From JBHAEC01 sp041855385 (GTDB taxonomy: Bacteria > Bacillota > Negativicutes > Veillonellales > Veillonellaceae): a stretch of 47,239 bases of DNA. A program made the position numbers and the translations under genes. This document shows positions 15,988-24,182 of the stretch, in pieces (the first letter of the stretch is position 1; each line of letters starts with the position of its first letter). The stretch covers positions 1 through 47,239 of the forward strand of contig JBHAEC010000107.1 of NCBI GenBank assembly GCA_041855385.1. Direction: 5' to 3'. The notes under the pieces were generated by a model, which saw nothing but the letters and a program-made list of their open reading frames with translations, searched no databases and had not been told where the DNA came from.

Positions 15988-16938
15988 TTACATAGTACGA
16001 GAAAACAAATAGGCTCCATATGCCGCTCCTGTTGCGTTATCGGAGCTATAACGAGGAGAAGCAAACTGCAGAGAAAGTCCTCTTTTATAACCGTATTCTT
16101 CAATCATGCCACGCAACTTACTGTTTGCCATAACTCCACCAACAATCACAAGTCGAGTAGAAAAATGATTTTCAAAAGCATGGTTAAGCATTTTTATAAT
16201 TGATTTCCCGATGCAGTCCATTACCGCCTTTGCCATTGAAGCCCGGTTGCTCTGTCCTTTTTCTATTCGTCTGATTGCTTCACTGGCGGGACCGGAAAAA
16301 CTTATATCACTTTTTTTCACCGAAACCGGCAAAGGAAGAAATGTCTCCGCCTGTTCCGCCCATATTTCCATTGTGGGGCCTGCCGGGAATGTACTTCCCA
16401 TAGCTACTCCAATGCGGTCTACAAACTGACCCGCATGAAGATCCATAGATTTCCCTATAATTGATGTTTTTAATCCATAATCTGAAAAAGGTTCGCACCA
16501 TAAAAGCTCAGTGGTTCCTCCGGAAACATGAAGTGCCATAAAAGGGGTATCCGGTATTGGTTCCATTCTCTCCCGAAGAGCTGCCAAAATATGATTTTCT
16601 TGGTGAGAAATATAGTATAGGGGGCAACCCGAAAGATGTGCCAACGCTTCGCCCATACCTTTACCCACCATAAAAGCAGGCATATAAGAATTCTCCTCGC
16701 GACGAGGAAAAGCAGATACACAGACTCCTCCCAGAGAAATTCCATGGGGAAGGCATTTCATTAAAGCAGGCAATGCTTTTGTATGCTGAAATACCATTTC
16801 AGATTGTGCTAGTCCCCGTTTACCTGATTTAACGGTCAAAAGCTTTCGTTCTTCCTTTACAAGCCGTCCATCACTATCCAGTAATGCACACGAAGTGGTG
16901 TAACAGCTAGTGTCAATCCCCAAATAGTACATGCTCAT
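15988..16938 (-). CDS. TsaD/Kae1-like paralogue of unknown function
   Basis: A 316-aa ASKHA-fold protein related to TsaD, the threonylcarbamoyl-A37 tRNA enzyme. It shares the metal-binding HxxxH (His112, His116 in HQENH), a SGGTTELL phosphate loop and a C-terminal VGGVMANSKLR plus SSDNATGAAYG. The N-terminal motif reads GIDTSCYTTSCAL, where canonical TsaD has SCDET, so two acidic residues of the active site are replaced. The region after DRIG is also shortened. It is likely a paralogue and not the cell's TsaD, which needs TsaB, TsaC and TsaE. The ATG overlaps the nusB stop by one base. Function is unknown. Confidence 0.82.
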   Translation of the reverse strand: MSMYYLGIDTSCYTTSCALLDSDGRLVKEERKLLTVKSGKRGLAQSEMVFQHTKALPALMKCLPHGISLGGVCVSAFPRREENSYMPAFMVGKGMGEALAHLSGCPLYYISHQENHILAALRERMEPIPDTPFMALHVSGGTTELLWCEPFSDYGLKTSIIGKSMDLHAGQFVDRIGVAMGSTFPAGPTMEIWAEQAETFLPLPVSVKKSDISFSGPASEAIRRIEKGQSNRASMAKAVMDCIGKSIIKMLNHAFENHFSTRLVIVGGVMANSKLRGMIEEYGYKRGLSLQFASPRYSSDNATGAAYGAYLFSRTM

Positions 16939-17357
16939 TATTTTGCATACCTATCTAAAATGCCGTTAATAAACTTATACGAGTCGTCCGCACTATAGCG
17001 CTTTGCCAAAATGACTGCCTCGTTAATTGCAACAGCCGGATCAAGCTTTGGATTCATAAAATTCATCTCATATAGTGCTAGTCGTAAAATAGAAAGATCT
17101 ACCTTATGAATCCGATTTATCGTCCATTTTTCTGCTGCTTTTTTTATCATTTCATCAATTTCTTCCATATGTTCTAACACACCGGATACAATTATCCCTG
17201 TATACTCAAAGTCGATTGGCTCCTCTTCTTCCAGTATAGGAATGGGAACATCATATTCTATATCATGAAACTGATGTGAAAACAGTAATTTAAATGCTTC
17301 TTCTCTAGCCTTTGATCGCAACTGGTTCTCTCTCATCCTATGTCGCCCCCTGCTCAT
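16938..17357 (-). CDS. nusB: Transcription antitermination factor NusB
   Basis: A 139-aa NusB with a basic N-terminus (SRGRHRMREN, RSKAREEAFKLLF). It also has the conserved C-terminal motifs IDEMIKKAAEKWTINRI, LSILRLALYEM and VAINEAVILAKRYSADDSYKFINGILD. NusB binds boxA RNA with S10 for antitermination on rRNA operons. ATG codons exist at 17375, 17357 and 17336. The one at 17357 has the best site (GGAGGG, 8 bases), so it is chosen. It overlaps the preceding Asp23 gene by 20 bases. The Asp23-nusB order is conserved in Firmicutes. Confidence 0.93.
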   Translation of the reverse strand: MSRGRHRMRENQLRSKAREEAFKLLFSHQFHDIEYDVPIPILEEEEPIDFEYTGIIVSGVLEHMEEIDEMIKKAAEKWTINRIHKVDLSILRLALYEMNFMNPKLDPAVAINEAVILAKRYSADDSYKFINGILDRYAK

Positions 17358-17727
17358 AATGGATTCCCTCCACACGAATATGAATCCGAGCGTCTTCTAT
17401 ATCAAACATCATTTTTAAATCATCACCTACTGATTTTTGTACCGCTCTAGCCGTTTCCATAAGGTTAATATCATAGTCCATAATTAAAAACAAAGAGATA
17501 TCCATCCCCCCCTGTTTATGTTGTTTTACATTGATACCGCGAATTGCTTTTTGACCAAATCGTTCCGTAATTTCATCTACCACTTCGTCATAAAGACGGA
17601 CACTAAACGATTTAACCCCGGGAACACGAAGAGCGGCAATTTGTGCCACATTTGCAATAGCATGCTCCGATACCTCAACATAGTGATCCATTTCGGAGTG
17701 GCTAAGTTCGTTTTTAAATTCATCCAT
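17338..17727 (-). CDS. Asp23/Gls24 family protein (second copy)
   Basis: A 129-aa alkaline-shock-protein family member. The typical pattern is visible: EVSEHAIANVAQIAALRVPGV, a short variable part, then GINVKQHKQGGMDISLFLIM with MDYDINLMETARAVQKSV. It has no transmembrane segment and is probably cytoplasmic, membrane-associated through partners. Family members such as YqhY affect envelope and fatty-acid metabolism in Bacillus, and YqhY sits before nusB as here. Its start directly abuts the stop of the first copy. The two copies differ clearly in sequence, so they are old paralogues and not a recent duplication. Confidence 0.88.
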   Translation of the reverse strand: MDEFKNELSHSEMDHYVEVSEHAIANVAQIAALRVPGVKSFSVRLYDEVVDEITERFGQKAIRGINVKQHKQGGMDISLFLIMDYDINLMETARAVQKSVGDDLKMMFDIEDARIHIRVEGIHYEQGAT

Positions 17728-18114
17728 CTAGCTCTCTCCTTCCTTTGGTATCTTGGCAGAGTCGAAAATTATTCCCTGTACAAACACATTTACTCCCGTT
17801 ACCTGATACTCTGTCATTCTTTCTATGGCCGTTTTAACTCGCTCTTGTAAGCGAAGTGCAATGTCAGGTATACGGTACCCATATTGAACAATTATGTAAA
17901 TATTTATATCCACCGTTTCTTCTTCACTGACCTGTACTTTTACTCCCTGCGACAAACTTTTTCGTCCCAAAAGATTATTTAGCCCATCCGTTAAATTAGA
18001 ACTCATTCCCGCTACTCCGGCTGTATCAGATGCCACAATAGCTGAAATGGAGCAAAAAACGTCTTCGGCGATGCGAATACTACCGCTATCTGAAATAATT
18101 CCTGATCCTGCCAT
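17728..18114 (-). CDS. Asp23/Gls24 family protein (first copy)
   Basis: A 128-aa Asp23 protein showing IRIAEDVFCSISAIVASDTAGVAGM, GRKSLSQGVKV, an acidic EEETVDINIYIIVQYGYRIPD and a C-terminal VNVFVQGIIFD. The start has AAGGAG about 8 bases upstream. It is the first gene after the efp terminator. Transcription of the nusB-to-recN array may begin here or come from read-through; an AT-rich TTATAAAT lies just before the Shine-Dalgarno but no convincing -35 was found. Role as for the adjacent paralogue. Confidence 0.88.
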   Translation of the reverse strand: MAGSGIISDSGSIRIAEDVFCSISAIVASDTAGVAGMSSNLTDGLNNLLGRKSLSQGVKVQVSEEETVDINIYIIVQYGYRIPDIALRLQERVKTAIERMTEYQVTGVNVFVQGIIFDSAKIPKEGES

Positions 18115-18145
18115 AGTTTCTTCTCCTTACTATTTATAATGCACC

Positions 18146-18174
18146 AAAAAGCGATGAACCTGTCATCGCTTTTT
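18146..18174 (-). terminator. Hairpin after efp
   Basis: AAAAAGCGATGA and TCATCGCTTTTT pair perfectly (12 bp) around a 5-base loop. On the minus strand the stem ends in TTTTT. It lies 9 bases past the efp stop and separates pepP-efp from the Asp23/nusB array, so it may be a full or partial terminator. Confidence 0.82.
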
Positions 18175-18183
18175 GTCGTTTAC

Positions 18184-18741
18184 TTATGCACGTTCAATAT
18201 ATTGGCCGGTTCTTGTGTCTACTCGCAATACATCATCTACCTCAATAAAGAGAGGAACTTTTACAACATATCCCGTTTCCAATGTTGCCGGCTTGTTGCC
18301 TCCTGTCGCAGTATCACCACGAATCCCCGGATCCGTTTCAACAACACGCAACTCAACAGCCACCGGTAAATCAAGCCCGATAACCGTTCCTTGGAAGAAC
18401 ATAATGCTAACATCCATGTTCTCTAAGAGGAAGTTTTTTGCATCTCCCAATTGTGCCAAGGTTAACTCCACTTGATCATAGGTTTCATTGTCCATAAATG
18501 TATATGCACCGTCACTCTCGTATAAGTACTGCATACGGCGACGATCTACATGAGCCTTCGGCACTTTTTCTCCTGCATTCCATGTGCGTTCAACCACAGC
18601 ACCGGTTTGCAGATTTTTCATTTTTGCCCGAACAAACGCAGCACCCTTTCCCGGCTTAACATGCTGAAAATCTACAATTTGCCACACATTACCGTCCACT
18701 TCAATTGTCACACCTGGTCGAAAATCATTACTGGAAATCAT
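18184..18741 (-). CDS. efp: Elongation factor P
   Basis: A 185-aa EF-P with the KOW-like N-terminal domain and two OB domains. The tip residue is Lys32 in the KPGKGAAF loop. MISSNDFRPG at the start and the C-terminal GDTATGGNKPATLETGYVVKV motif are typical. EF-P relieves ribosome stalling at polyproline. Whether Lys32 is modified cannot be said; no epmA/epmB or ymfI is in the window. It follows an M24 peptidase by 63 bases, the conserved pepP-efp (yqhT-efp) pair. A terminator hairpin follows. Confidence 0.98.
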   Translation of the reverse strand: MISSNDFRPGVTIEVDGNVWQIVDFQHVKPGKGAAFVRAKMKNLQTGAVVERTWNAGEKVPKAHVDRRRMQYLYESDGAYTFMDNETYDQVELTLAQLGDAKNFLLENMDVSIMFFQGTVIGLDLPVAVELRVVETDPGIRGDTATGGNKPATLETGYVVKVPLFIEVDDVLRVDTRTGQYIERA

Positions 18742-18804
18742 TACAAATCCCTCCGTTTACCTATATTTGTTAACCTATCTATCTTTACTCGCAATTATCC
18801 GATT

Positions 18805-19863
18805 TTATTTAATTTCAATCAGTTCTTTAGAGAGATGAGTAATCACCTCACAACCATCTTTTGTTACGATAACGGTATCCTCAATGCGAACACCCATTCG
18901 CTTAGGTAAATACACACCCGGCTCAACCGTCACAACCATATTTTCTTCTAAAATGGCTTCCGACAACGGAGAAAGAACCGGTTGTTCATGGATATCAAGA
19001 CCTACACCATGTCCCAAGCCATGTCCGAAAAATTCTCCGTACCCGGCCTTCTTAATAATATCTCGGGAAATAGTATCTACCTCTTTCGCCATAATTCCTG
19101 CTTTTACTGCCTTAACGCCGGCACACTGCGCTTCTAAAACCAAATCATAGATTTGTCTTTGTTCATCGCTTGCCGTTCCCATAACAATAGTTCTGGTTGT
19201 ATCAGAGTGAAAGCCCTGATACGTTGCACCGAAATCAAAAGTAACAAAATTCCCTGACTCTATTCTTTTTTCGCTTGCTCTCCCATGAGGCAAACTGGAT
19301 CGCTCACCTGATGCAACGATAGTATCAAAGGAAGGCTTTTGAGATCCTAGTTTTAACATTTCCGTTTCAAGAATAATTCGTACTTCATTTTCCGTCATTC
19401 CTACGGCTATTTTCGGCAACATCGCCTTAAAAGCTTCATCCGCTATCACGGCAGCTTTCTTTAGCATAACCAGCTCTTCTTCTGTTTTCACGCTTCGCAA
19501 TATTTCGAACTCTGTAGGTGTAAAGCCTTTCCCCTTGAACGCAGCGGTCATCTTTTCATAGGCGGAATACACCATATGATTTCCTTCAAATGCCAAATTT
19601 TCATGTTCTGTAAGCACTATTTTGTTCAGAGTTTCCCATGGAGAAACCTCATACCGGTGCACCTCAAACCCTTGGCATTGTGCCTTAGCTTGCTCGGTAT
19701 AACGGCTATCCGTAACTATATGGGCAAGGTCTTTAGATATATAGGCCACTGCCGTGCTTCCCGTAAACCCCGTAAAATAACGCAAATTCAGAGGATTAAC
19801 TATAATTAGTCCGTCAAATTGTTTCTCATACAAAAAAGTATGTAGTTTATTTATTTTGTTCAT
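18805..19863 (-). CDS. pepP: M24 family Xaa-Pro peptidase
   Basis: A 352-aa aminopeptidase P-type enzyme with an N-terminal creatinase-like domain (about residues 1-125) and a pita-bread catalytic domain. The dinuclear metal ligands are visible: Asp in TFDFGATYQG and in FHSDTTRT, His in GHGLGHGVGLD, Glu in VTVEPGVYLP and in GVRIEDTVIV. It cleaves the bond after an N-terminal residue preceding proline. Length and context (next to efp) match Bacillus YqhT. A TATAAT-like element (19911-19916, minus strand) lies about 50 bases upstream with a weak -35. The symbol follows common usage; pepQ is an alternative. Confidence 0.9.
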   Translation of the reverse strand: MNKINKLHTFLYEKQFDGLIIVNPLNLRYFTGFTGSTAVAYISKDLAHIVTDSRYTEQAKAQCQGFEVHRYEVSPWETLNKIVLTEHENLAFEGNHMVYSAYEKMTAAFKGKGFTPTEFEILRSVKTEEELVMLKKAAVIADEAFKAMLPKIAVGMTENEVRIILETEMLKLGSQKPSFDTIVASGERSSLPHGRASEKRIESGNFVTFDFGATYQGFHSDTTRTIVMGTASDEQRQIYDLVLEAQCAGVKAVKAGIMAKEVDTISRDIIKKAGYGEFFGHGLGHGVGLDIHEQPVLSPLSEAILEENMVVTVEPGVYLPKRMGVRIEDTVIVTKDGCEVITHLSKELIEIK

Positions 19864-19961
19864 ATAAGCCGGCCCCTTAATATAGTGATTTTGGCTATCT
19901 ATTATAATATCATAAAAATACAGTTATGGGTAGATTTTATTAGACTTCATAAGAATAGAAG

Positions 19962-20654
19962 CTAAACTTCTTGCACTTCTTCATCATCTAAAAAAGTGTA
20001 GCTTCCCGCCTCTTCTATTCCCTTTAATGTAATGGAGCCCACTGACAGTCGTTTCAGATAAGTAACTTCTCCGCCTAATATAGCCACCATTCGTTTAACT
20101 TGGTGAAACTTCCCTTCTTTAAGTGTTAATTCCAGATTATTTTCCCCAAGCATTTTAAGTACTGCCGGCCTACATGGGGTTCCATCTTCCAATATGAGCC
20201 CTGCACTAACCCTTTCATCTGCATCATCTGTAAGCTGACCTTCAAATTCTGCAAAATAACATTTACAAATTTCCTTTTTCCCGTTAATAATCCTATGCGC
20301 CCATTGTCCGTCATTTGTAAGGAGTAACAGCCCTTCCGTGTCTTTATCTAATCGCCCCACCGGATAAACTCCCATCTTTTTATACGATAAAGGCAATAAA
20401 TCCATAACCGTAGGATAATGAGGATCCTCCACAGCAGTAACATATCCTTTTGGCTTGTGAAGCTTCACATAATACTTCTCTATAAGCTGCACTTCTTCTC
20501 CTCCCACTATTAATGTATCTACTTTTATATCCACAGCATAGTCTTTTTGACAAACTACTTTTCCATTAACTTGAACAAGCCCTTTTTTTATTATTTCATG
20601 CACTTCTTTACGGCTACCAAAAGCACGATTTGCCAATATTTTATCAAGTCTCAT
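19962..20654 (-). CDS. rsuA: 16S rRNA pseudouridine synthase, RsuA type
   Basis: A 230-aa enzyme of the RsuA/RluB/RluE/RluF family. An N-terminal S4 domain (MRLDKILANRAFGSRKEV, LVQVNGKVV) is followed by a catalytic domain with YPVGRLDKDTEGLLLLTNDG, where the first Asp is the nucleophile. The C-terminal KEGKFHQVKRM motif is also present. It isomerises uridine in small-subunit rRNA (U516 in E. coli). The nearest upstream gene is the cobC-like phosphatase, from which it is separated by a terminator. Confidence 0.92.
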   Translation of the reverse strand: MRLDKILANRAFGSRKEVHEIIKKGLVQVNGKVVCQKDYAVDIKVDTLIVGGEEVQLIEKYYVKLHKPKGYVTAVEDPHYPTVMDLLPLSYKKMGVYPVGRLDKDTEGLLLLTNDGQWAHRIINGKKEICKCYFAEFEGQLTDDADERVSAGLILEDGTPCRPAVLKMLGENNLELTLKEGKFHQVKRMVAILGGEVTYLKRLSVGSITLKGIEEAGSYTFLDDEEVQEV

Positions 20655-20686
20655 TTCTTCTCCTGTATAGGGGTATTAAACTGAGT

Positions 20687-20713
20687 AAAAAAGACGATTC
20701 TTCTGAACCGTCT
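20687..20713 (-). terminator. Terminator of the cobalamin operon
   Basis: On the minus strand AGACGGTT (20706-20713) pairs with AATCGTCT (20692-20699) across a 6-base loop and runs into six Ts. It lies about 87 bases after the cobC-like stop, before rsuA. Confidence 0.75.
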
Positions 20714-20799
20714 CTCCTTTTCTTTAACTAGTCTTACACATTCCATATCTTTTATTTACTAAGTGCATAACCGACCAGTAGTAGACATCGAACTAATTA

Positions 20800-21441
20800 T
20801 CAGCTGATACCGGCATGTTCAAGGTCTCTAATGTGATCCAAATAATTCAACATGCCTAATGTATTTATGACGCCATTATCGCCATAATAATCGACATAGC
20901 TTATAGCTGTATTTCCTTGACGAAAATTCCATGCGTGGTCTAAATTCATTCCTAAAATCTGGCACAATAATACTCTGATAGTTCCCCCATGACACACTAC
21001 TAAAATAGTTTCTCCGTCTTCCGATACACTTATTTCTCGTTTCAACGCCGCCCAAGCTCTGTTCTGAACCATTTGAAATGATTCACCATTGGATATGGTA
21101 AGTCGGCTCGGCTTACTGTACATTTCTTCAATGGCGCCGGGCCATTTGGCTGAAATTTGCTCATAAGTTAAGCCTTCCCAATCTCCAAAAGAGATTTCTC
21201 TAAGCCCCGCATCCAGTTTCAAAGGAACTCTGTGTTCTTCGTTAATAATTTTGGCCGTCACTGTAGCCCTTGACAAATCACTGGATATAATTCGGTCTAT
21301 GTGAATCCTTTTCATAACTTCAGCGCAACGTTTCGCCTGCAGTAATCCTATTTCATTTAGAGGAACATCAGTTCCCCCTTGATATTTCCCTGTTTTGTTC
21401 CACTCTGTTTCTCCATGGCGTACAAAATATATTTTATTCAT
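20800..21441 (-). CDS. cobC: Histidine phosphatase, probable alpha-ribazole phosphatase
   Basis: A 213-aa phosphoglycerate-mutase-type phosphatase. The phospho-histidine motif is FVRHGETEWN near the N-terminus, with Arg in SSDLSRAT, Glu in GLREISFGDWEGL and the second His in VVCHGGTIR. As last gene of a cobalamin operon it most likely removes the phosphate from alpha-ribazole phosphate or adenosylcobalamin phosphate. The fold alone does not set the substrate; the assignment rests on context. It overlaps cobD by 8 bases. Confidence 0.83.
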   Translation of the reverse strand: MNKIYFVRHGETEWNKTGKYQGGTDVPLNEIGLLQAKRCAEVMKRIHIDRIISSDLSRATVTAKIINEEHRVPLKLDAGLREISFGDWEGLTYEQISAKWPGAIEEMYSKPSRLTISNGESFQMVQNRAWAALKREISVSEDGETILVVCHGGTIRVLLCQILGMNLDHAWNFRQGNTAISYVDYYGDNGVINTLGMLNYLDHIRDLEHAGIS

Positions 21442-22540
21442 CCAAAAACTCCTTAATGTGAAGAAATAATTTGTCGTTTTTTTCCCGATCCTTAATGGCT
21501 ATCCGAAACCAGTTATCTCCGAGATTATCATAAGCCATGCAAGAACGAATCAATATATATCTATCTTCCAAATACTTCTGTAAATCTTGCCCCGATTTTT
21601 TTTCATAAGACCAATAAAAAAGCATAAAATCGGCTGACGGAAAATAAGGTTGTACTCCCGGAAGTTCTGCGTATAGTTCATACACCCGTTTTCTTTCATT
21701 TGCCATAAACTTCCTACTGTTGCTGATATACTCTTCATCATCCAAAGCCGCCACCATATACACATTGCTAAGATGATTAACGGACCATGTAGGAATTTGC
21801 AATCTGATTTTTTTTGCTATCACAGGATGCATAAACCCCGCACCAATGCGAAGGCCCGGTACTGCAAAAAACTTTGTAAAGGAATGCAAAATTATCAAGT
21901 GCGAATACGCCTTAAGATATCTTCGATATGAATAAATGTCATCGGAGAAATCCATAAAAGATTCATCCATAACAACGAGACAATTCTTATCTTTAGTGTA
22001 TTCCAAAAGCCAAAGTCCTTCTTCCAAAGGATACATACTTCCATCCGGATTATTAGGATTTCCCAAAAAGAGAATTGTCTTTTCCAGTGATATCTTTTTC
22101 CATATATCCTTTGAAACGGAAAAATTTTCATTTATGTTCACAAAAACGCTTTCAACAGGTAAATCAGCTGCGATAGCGGCTTTGGAATATTCAGAAAAAG
22201 CCGGAGCCGTTACAACTATCTTCTCTTTTCCTTTAAGACGACATATTGCATAAATAATCTCAGATGCACCATTGCCTAAAACAACTGTCTCTTCATCAAC
22301 TTTATAATGCCTTGCTATTGCTTTTATAAGCTCATAATTATCCGGATCCGGATAATGGATTATCCCCTCTATAGCTTTTTCCATGGCTTCTCTACCCTTA
22401 GGACTCATGCCAAGAGGGTTTATATTCGCGCTAAAATCAATTATCTCTGCTTTTTCTATTCCTTTTTTTCGTGCAAAACTGTAGATATTTCCGCCATGCG
22501 TATTTTCTTTTTTTCGGATTACTTCTTTGATTTCTTTCAT
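21434..22540 (-). CDS. cobD: Threonine-phosphate decarboxylase (CobD)
   Basis: A 368-aa PLP fold-type I enzyme related to histidinol-phosphate aminotransferase. It begins THGGNIYSFA and DFSANINPLG, the usual CobD N-terminus. It has the GNGASEIIYAI phosphate-binding loop, GNPNNPDG, DESFMDF and the PLP lysine in LHSFTKFFAVPGLRIG. It converts L-threonine-O-3-phosphate to (R)-1-amino-2-propanol phosphate, the linker of cobalamin's lower loop. The donor is made by PduX, 14 bases upstream; the product is used by CbiB in the same operon. HisC is an alternative for the fold, but context and the N-terminal motif favour CobD. Confidence 0.93.
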   Translation of the reverse strand: MKEIKEVIRKKENTHGGNIYSFARKKGIEKAEIIDFSANINPLGMSPKGREAMEKAIEGIIHYPDPDNYELIKAIARHYKVDEETVVLGNGASEIIYAICRLKGKEKIVVTAPAFSEYSKAAIAADLPVESVFVNINENFSVSKDIWKKISLEKTILFLGNPNNPDGSMYPLEEGLWLLEYTKDKNCLVVMDESFMDFSDDIYSYRRYLKAYSHLIILHSFTKFFAVPGLRIGAGFMHPVIAKKIRLQIPTWSVNHLSNVYMVAALDDEEYISNSRKFMANERKRVYELYAELPGVQPYFPSADFMLFYWSYEKKSGQDLQKYLEDRYILIRSCMAYDNLGDNWFRIAIKDREKNDKLFLHIKEFLDE

Positions 22541-22554
22541 ATTATCCTGCTTTA

Positions 22555-23430
22555 CTATATCTTCTCAAAGCGAATTCCCTCATTGGTGGTGTCTACTGTA
22601 TCCACATAAGTTAATTGGGGTAACGATTTTCTAATATGTTCGGCACAAGCAGGAATATGATGACTGTCAAAAGGAAACAACAGCCCCATAATGGATCCGC
22701 TATGTGCAATAACGGTGCCGAGACTTCGATAATGCTGTCCTATTTCGTGAAACTCGTATAAGTCCGGCTTATTTAAAATCCTCTGATTTGCAAACGAACT
22801 TAAGGTGCATGCCTGTCCGAGCATTTGACTATCACCTTCTTTAATTCCCTTTTCAAAATAATAGAGGGCCTCTTCAATAAGCCCCTCCTTTTCTTTGATC
22901 AGTTCTCGCAAATTAGGTTGCTGATTAAAGGCAATCGTATCTACTTCTCCACCTTGATCAAAAATAAGAATTTTCATCGGTGGACAAAGTCCTAAAGGAC
23001 GGGATATTTCTCCCCTTAAATAATCGAACTGTACAACGAAAGGGTAAAAGATTGCATCACTCGGTTCAATTGACAAAGCAATTCTCTCTAGTTCTTTATA
23101 CTCCAAAGGTCTCCCATGAGCCAAGGCCGTAGCCATTGCAACTGCACTAATATCTGCACTACTGGAAGCCATTCCCTTTCCCTGATGAATTTCCGATGTC
23201 ATGTATATGGGAGTAAGCACATTTTCCTTTCCCAAAAGTTTAAGCGTAATTTCTTTTGCCATTAAAGACTTCGGTTGTAAAATAGTTTCACGATAGGGAA
23301 ATGGATACTTATTATCACTAACTGCATGAGTATAGCGATTTATCGGGCATGTGACCAAAAAGGTTCTATTTCCCAGTGCCCCTTGCAAGAACTCTCCACA
23401 GGAACCCGGAGATTTTACCATAAATGCCAT
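22555..23430 (-). CDS. pduX: L-threonine kinase PduX
   Basis: A 291-aa GHMP-family kinase that begins with the PduX signature KSPGSCGEFLQG. It carries the ATP-binding motif HQGKGMASSSADIS and a late AHSGSIMGLLF motif. It phosphorylates L-threonine for CobD. It is placed directly between cobS and cobD, confirming a role in aminopropanol linker synthesis. Length is typical. Named for the Salmonella pdu operon, but no propanediol genes are present here. Confidence 0.93.
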   Translation of the reverse strand: MAFMVKSPGSCGEFLQGALGNRTFLVTCPINRYTHAVSDNKYPFPYRETILQPKSLMAKEITLKLLGKENVLTPIYMTSEIHQGKGMASSSADISAVAMATALAHGRPLEYKELERIALSIEPSDAIFYPFVVQFDYLRGEISRPLGLCPPMKILIFDQGGEVDTIAFNQQPNLRELIKEKEGLIEEALYYFEKGIKEGDSQMLGQACTLSSFANQRILNKPDLYEFHEIGQHYRSLGTVIAHSGSIMGLLFPFDSHHIPACAEHIRKSLPQLTYVDTVDTTNEGIRFEKI

Positions 23431-23444
23431 ACTCGTCTCCTTCT

Positions 23445-24176
23445 CTACATAAACAATACTACACTTAATAAAAATAATAACTCGGTAACTTCACAAGTAA
23501 AGCCGTATGTATCGCCCGTCACGCCTCCCAATTCCCCGGTAATCCACATATTTAAAAGATAGGTTACAAGGATTGTACCTCCAAAAAAGGGAAGGTAAGA
23601 CACCCCATAATAGAATAGAGGAAGAACGGCCATAGCACTTGATACGATAATCGTATAAGGAGGAGAATGAGAAGCAAATGCTTTTCCCATGCCTTCCGGC
23701 CTTGCATAAGGGAAAAGGCGGATACTTAAAGTCATGCCATAGCGACTAAGGAGAGGCATGAGAATTAAAGCAAATTCTATTGTTTGTTCCGGCAAAGCAA
23801 AAAATAGCTGCCATTTTAAAAGAGCAAGAAAAACAAAGGCCACAACTCCATTGGCACCTACACGACTGTCCTTCATTATTTCCAACTTTCTTTCTCTGTC
23901 TCGTCCGGAAAAAATACCGTCACACGTGTCCATATATCCATCGGCATGAAGACCGCCGGTAAGCAAAAATTCAAAAATCATGAGTAAAAGTGCTAAAAGT
24001 TGCCATTTTAAATGGGGAGAAAAAAGCAGATAAAATCCGTATAAACATAGACCTATTACTAGTCCCACACAAGGAAAATATACCACACTCTTTCCAAAAT
24101 CCTCTATTTTCCACTCATTTTGTCTAACCAATTTAATCCTAGTTAAAAATTGTAAGCCCACAAAAAACGCATTCAT
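23445..24176 (-). CDS. cobS: Adenosylcobinamide-GDP ribazoletransferase (CobS)
   Basis: A 243-aa integral membrane enzyme with about six hydrophobic segments. It shows FFVGLQFLTRI at the start and the conserved GLHADGYMDTCDGIFSGRDRERKLEIMKDSRVGANGV region, split here as GLHADGYMDTCDG and MKDSRVGANG, with several Asp ligands for divalent metal. It joins AdoCbi-GDP with alpha-ribazole(-phosphate) to make adenosylcobalamin(-phosphate). It lies between cbiB and pduX with gaps under 20 bases. Confidence 0.96.
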   Translation of the reverse strand: MNAFFVGLQFLTRIKLVRQNEWKIEDFGKSVVYFPCVGLVIGLCLYGFYLLFSPHLKWQLLALLLMIFEFLLTGGLHADGYMDTCDGIFSGRDRERKLEIMKDSRVGANGVVAFVFLALLKWQLFFALPEQTIEFALILMPLLSRYGMTLSIRLFPYARPEGMGKAFASHSPPYTIIVSSAMAVLPLFYYGVSYLPFFGGTILVTYLLNMWITGELGGVTGDTYGFTCEVTELLFLLSVVLFM

Positions 24177-24182
24177 TCCCTA

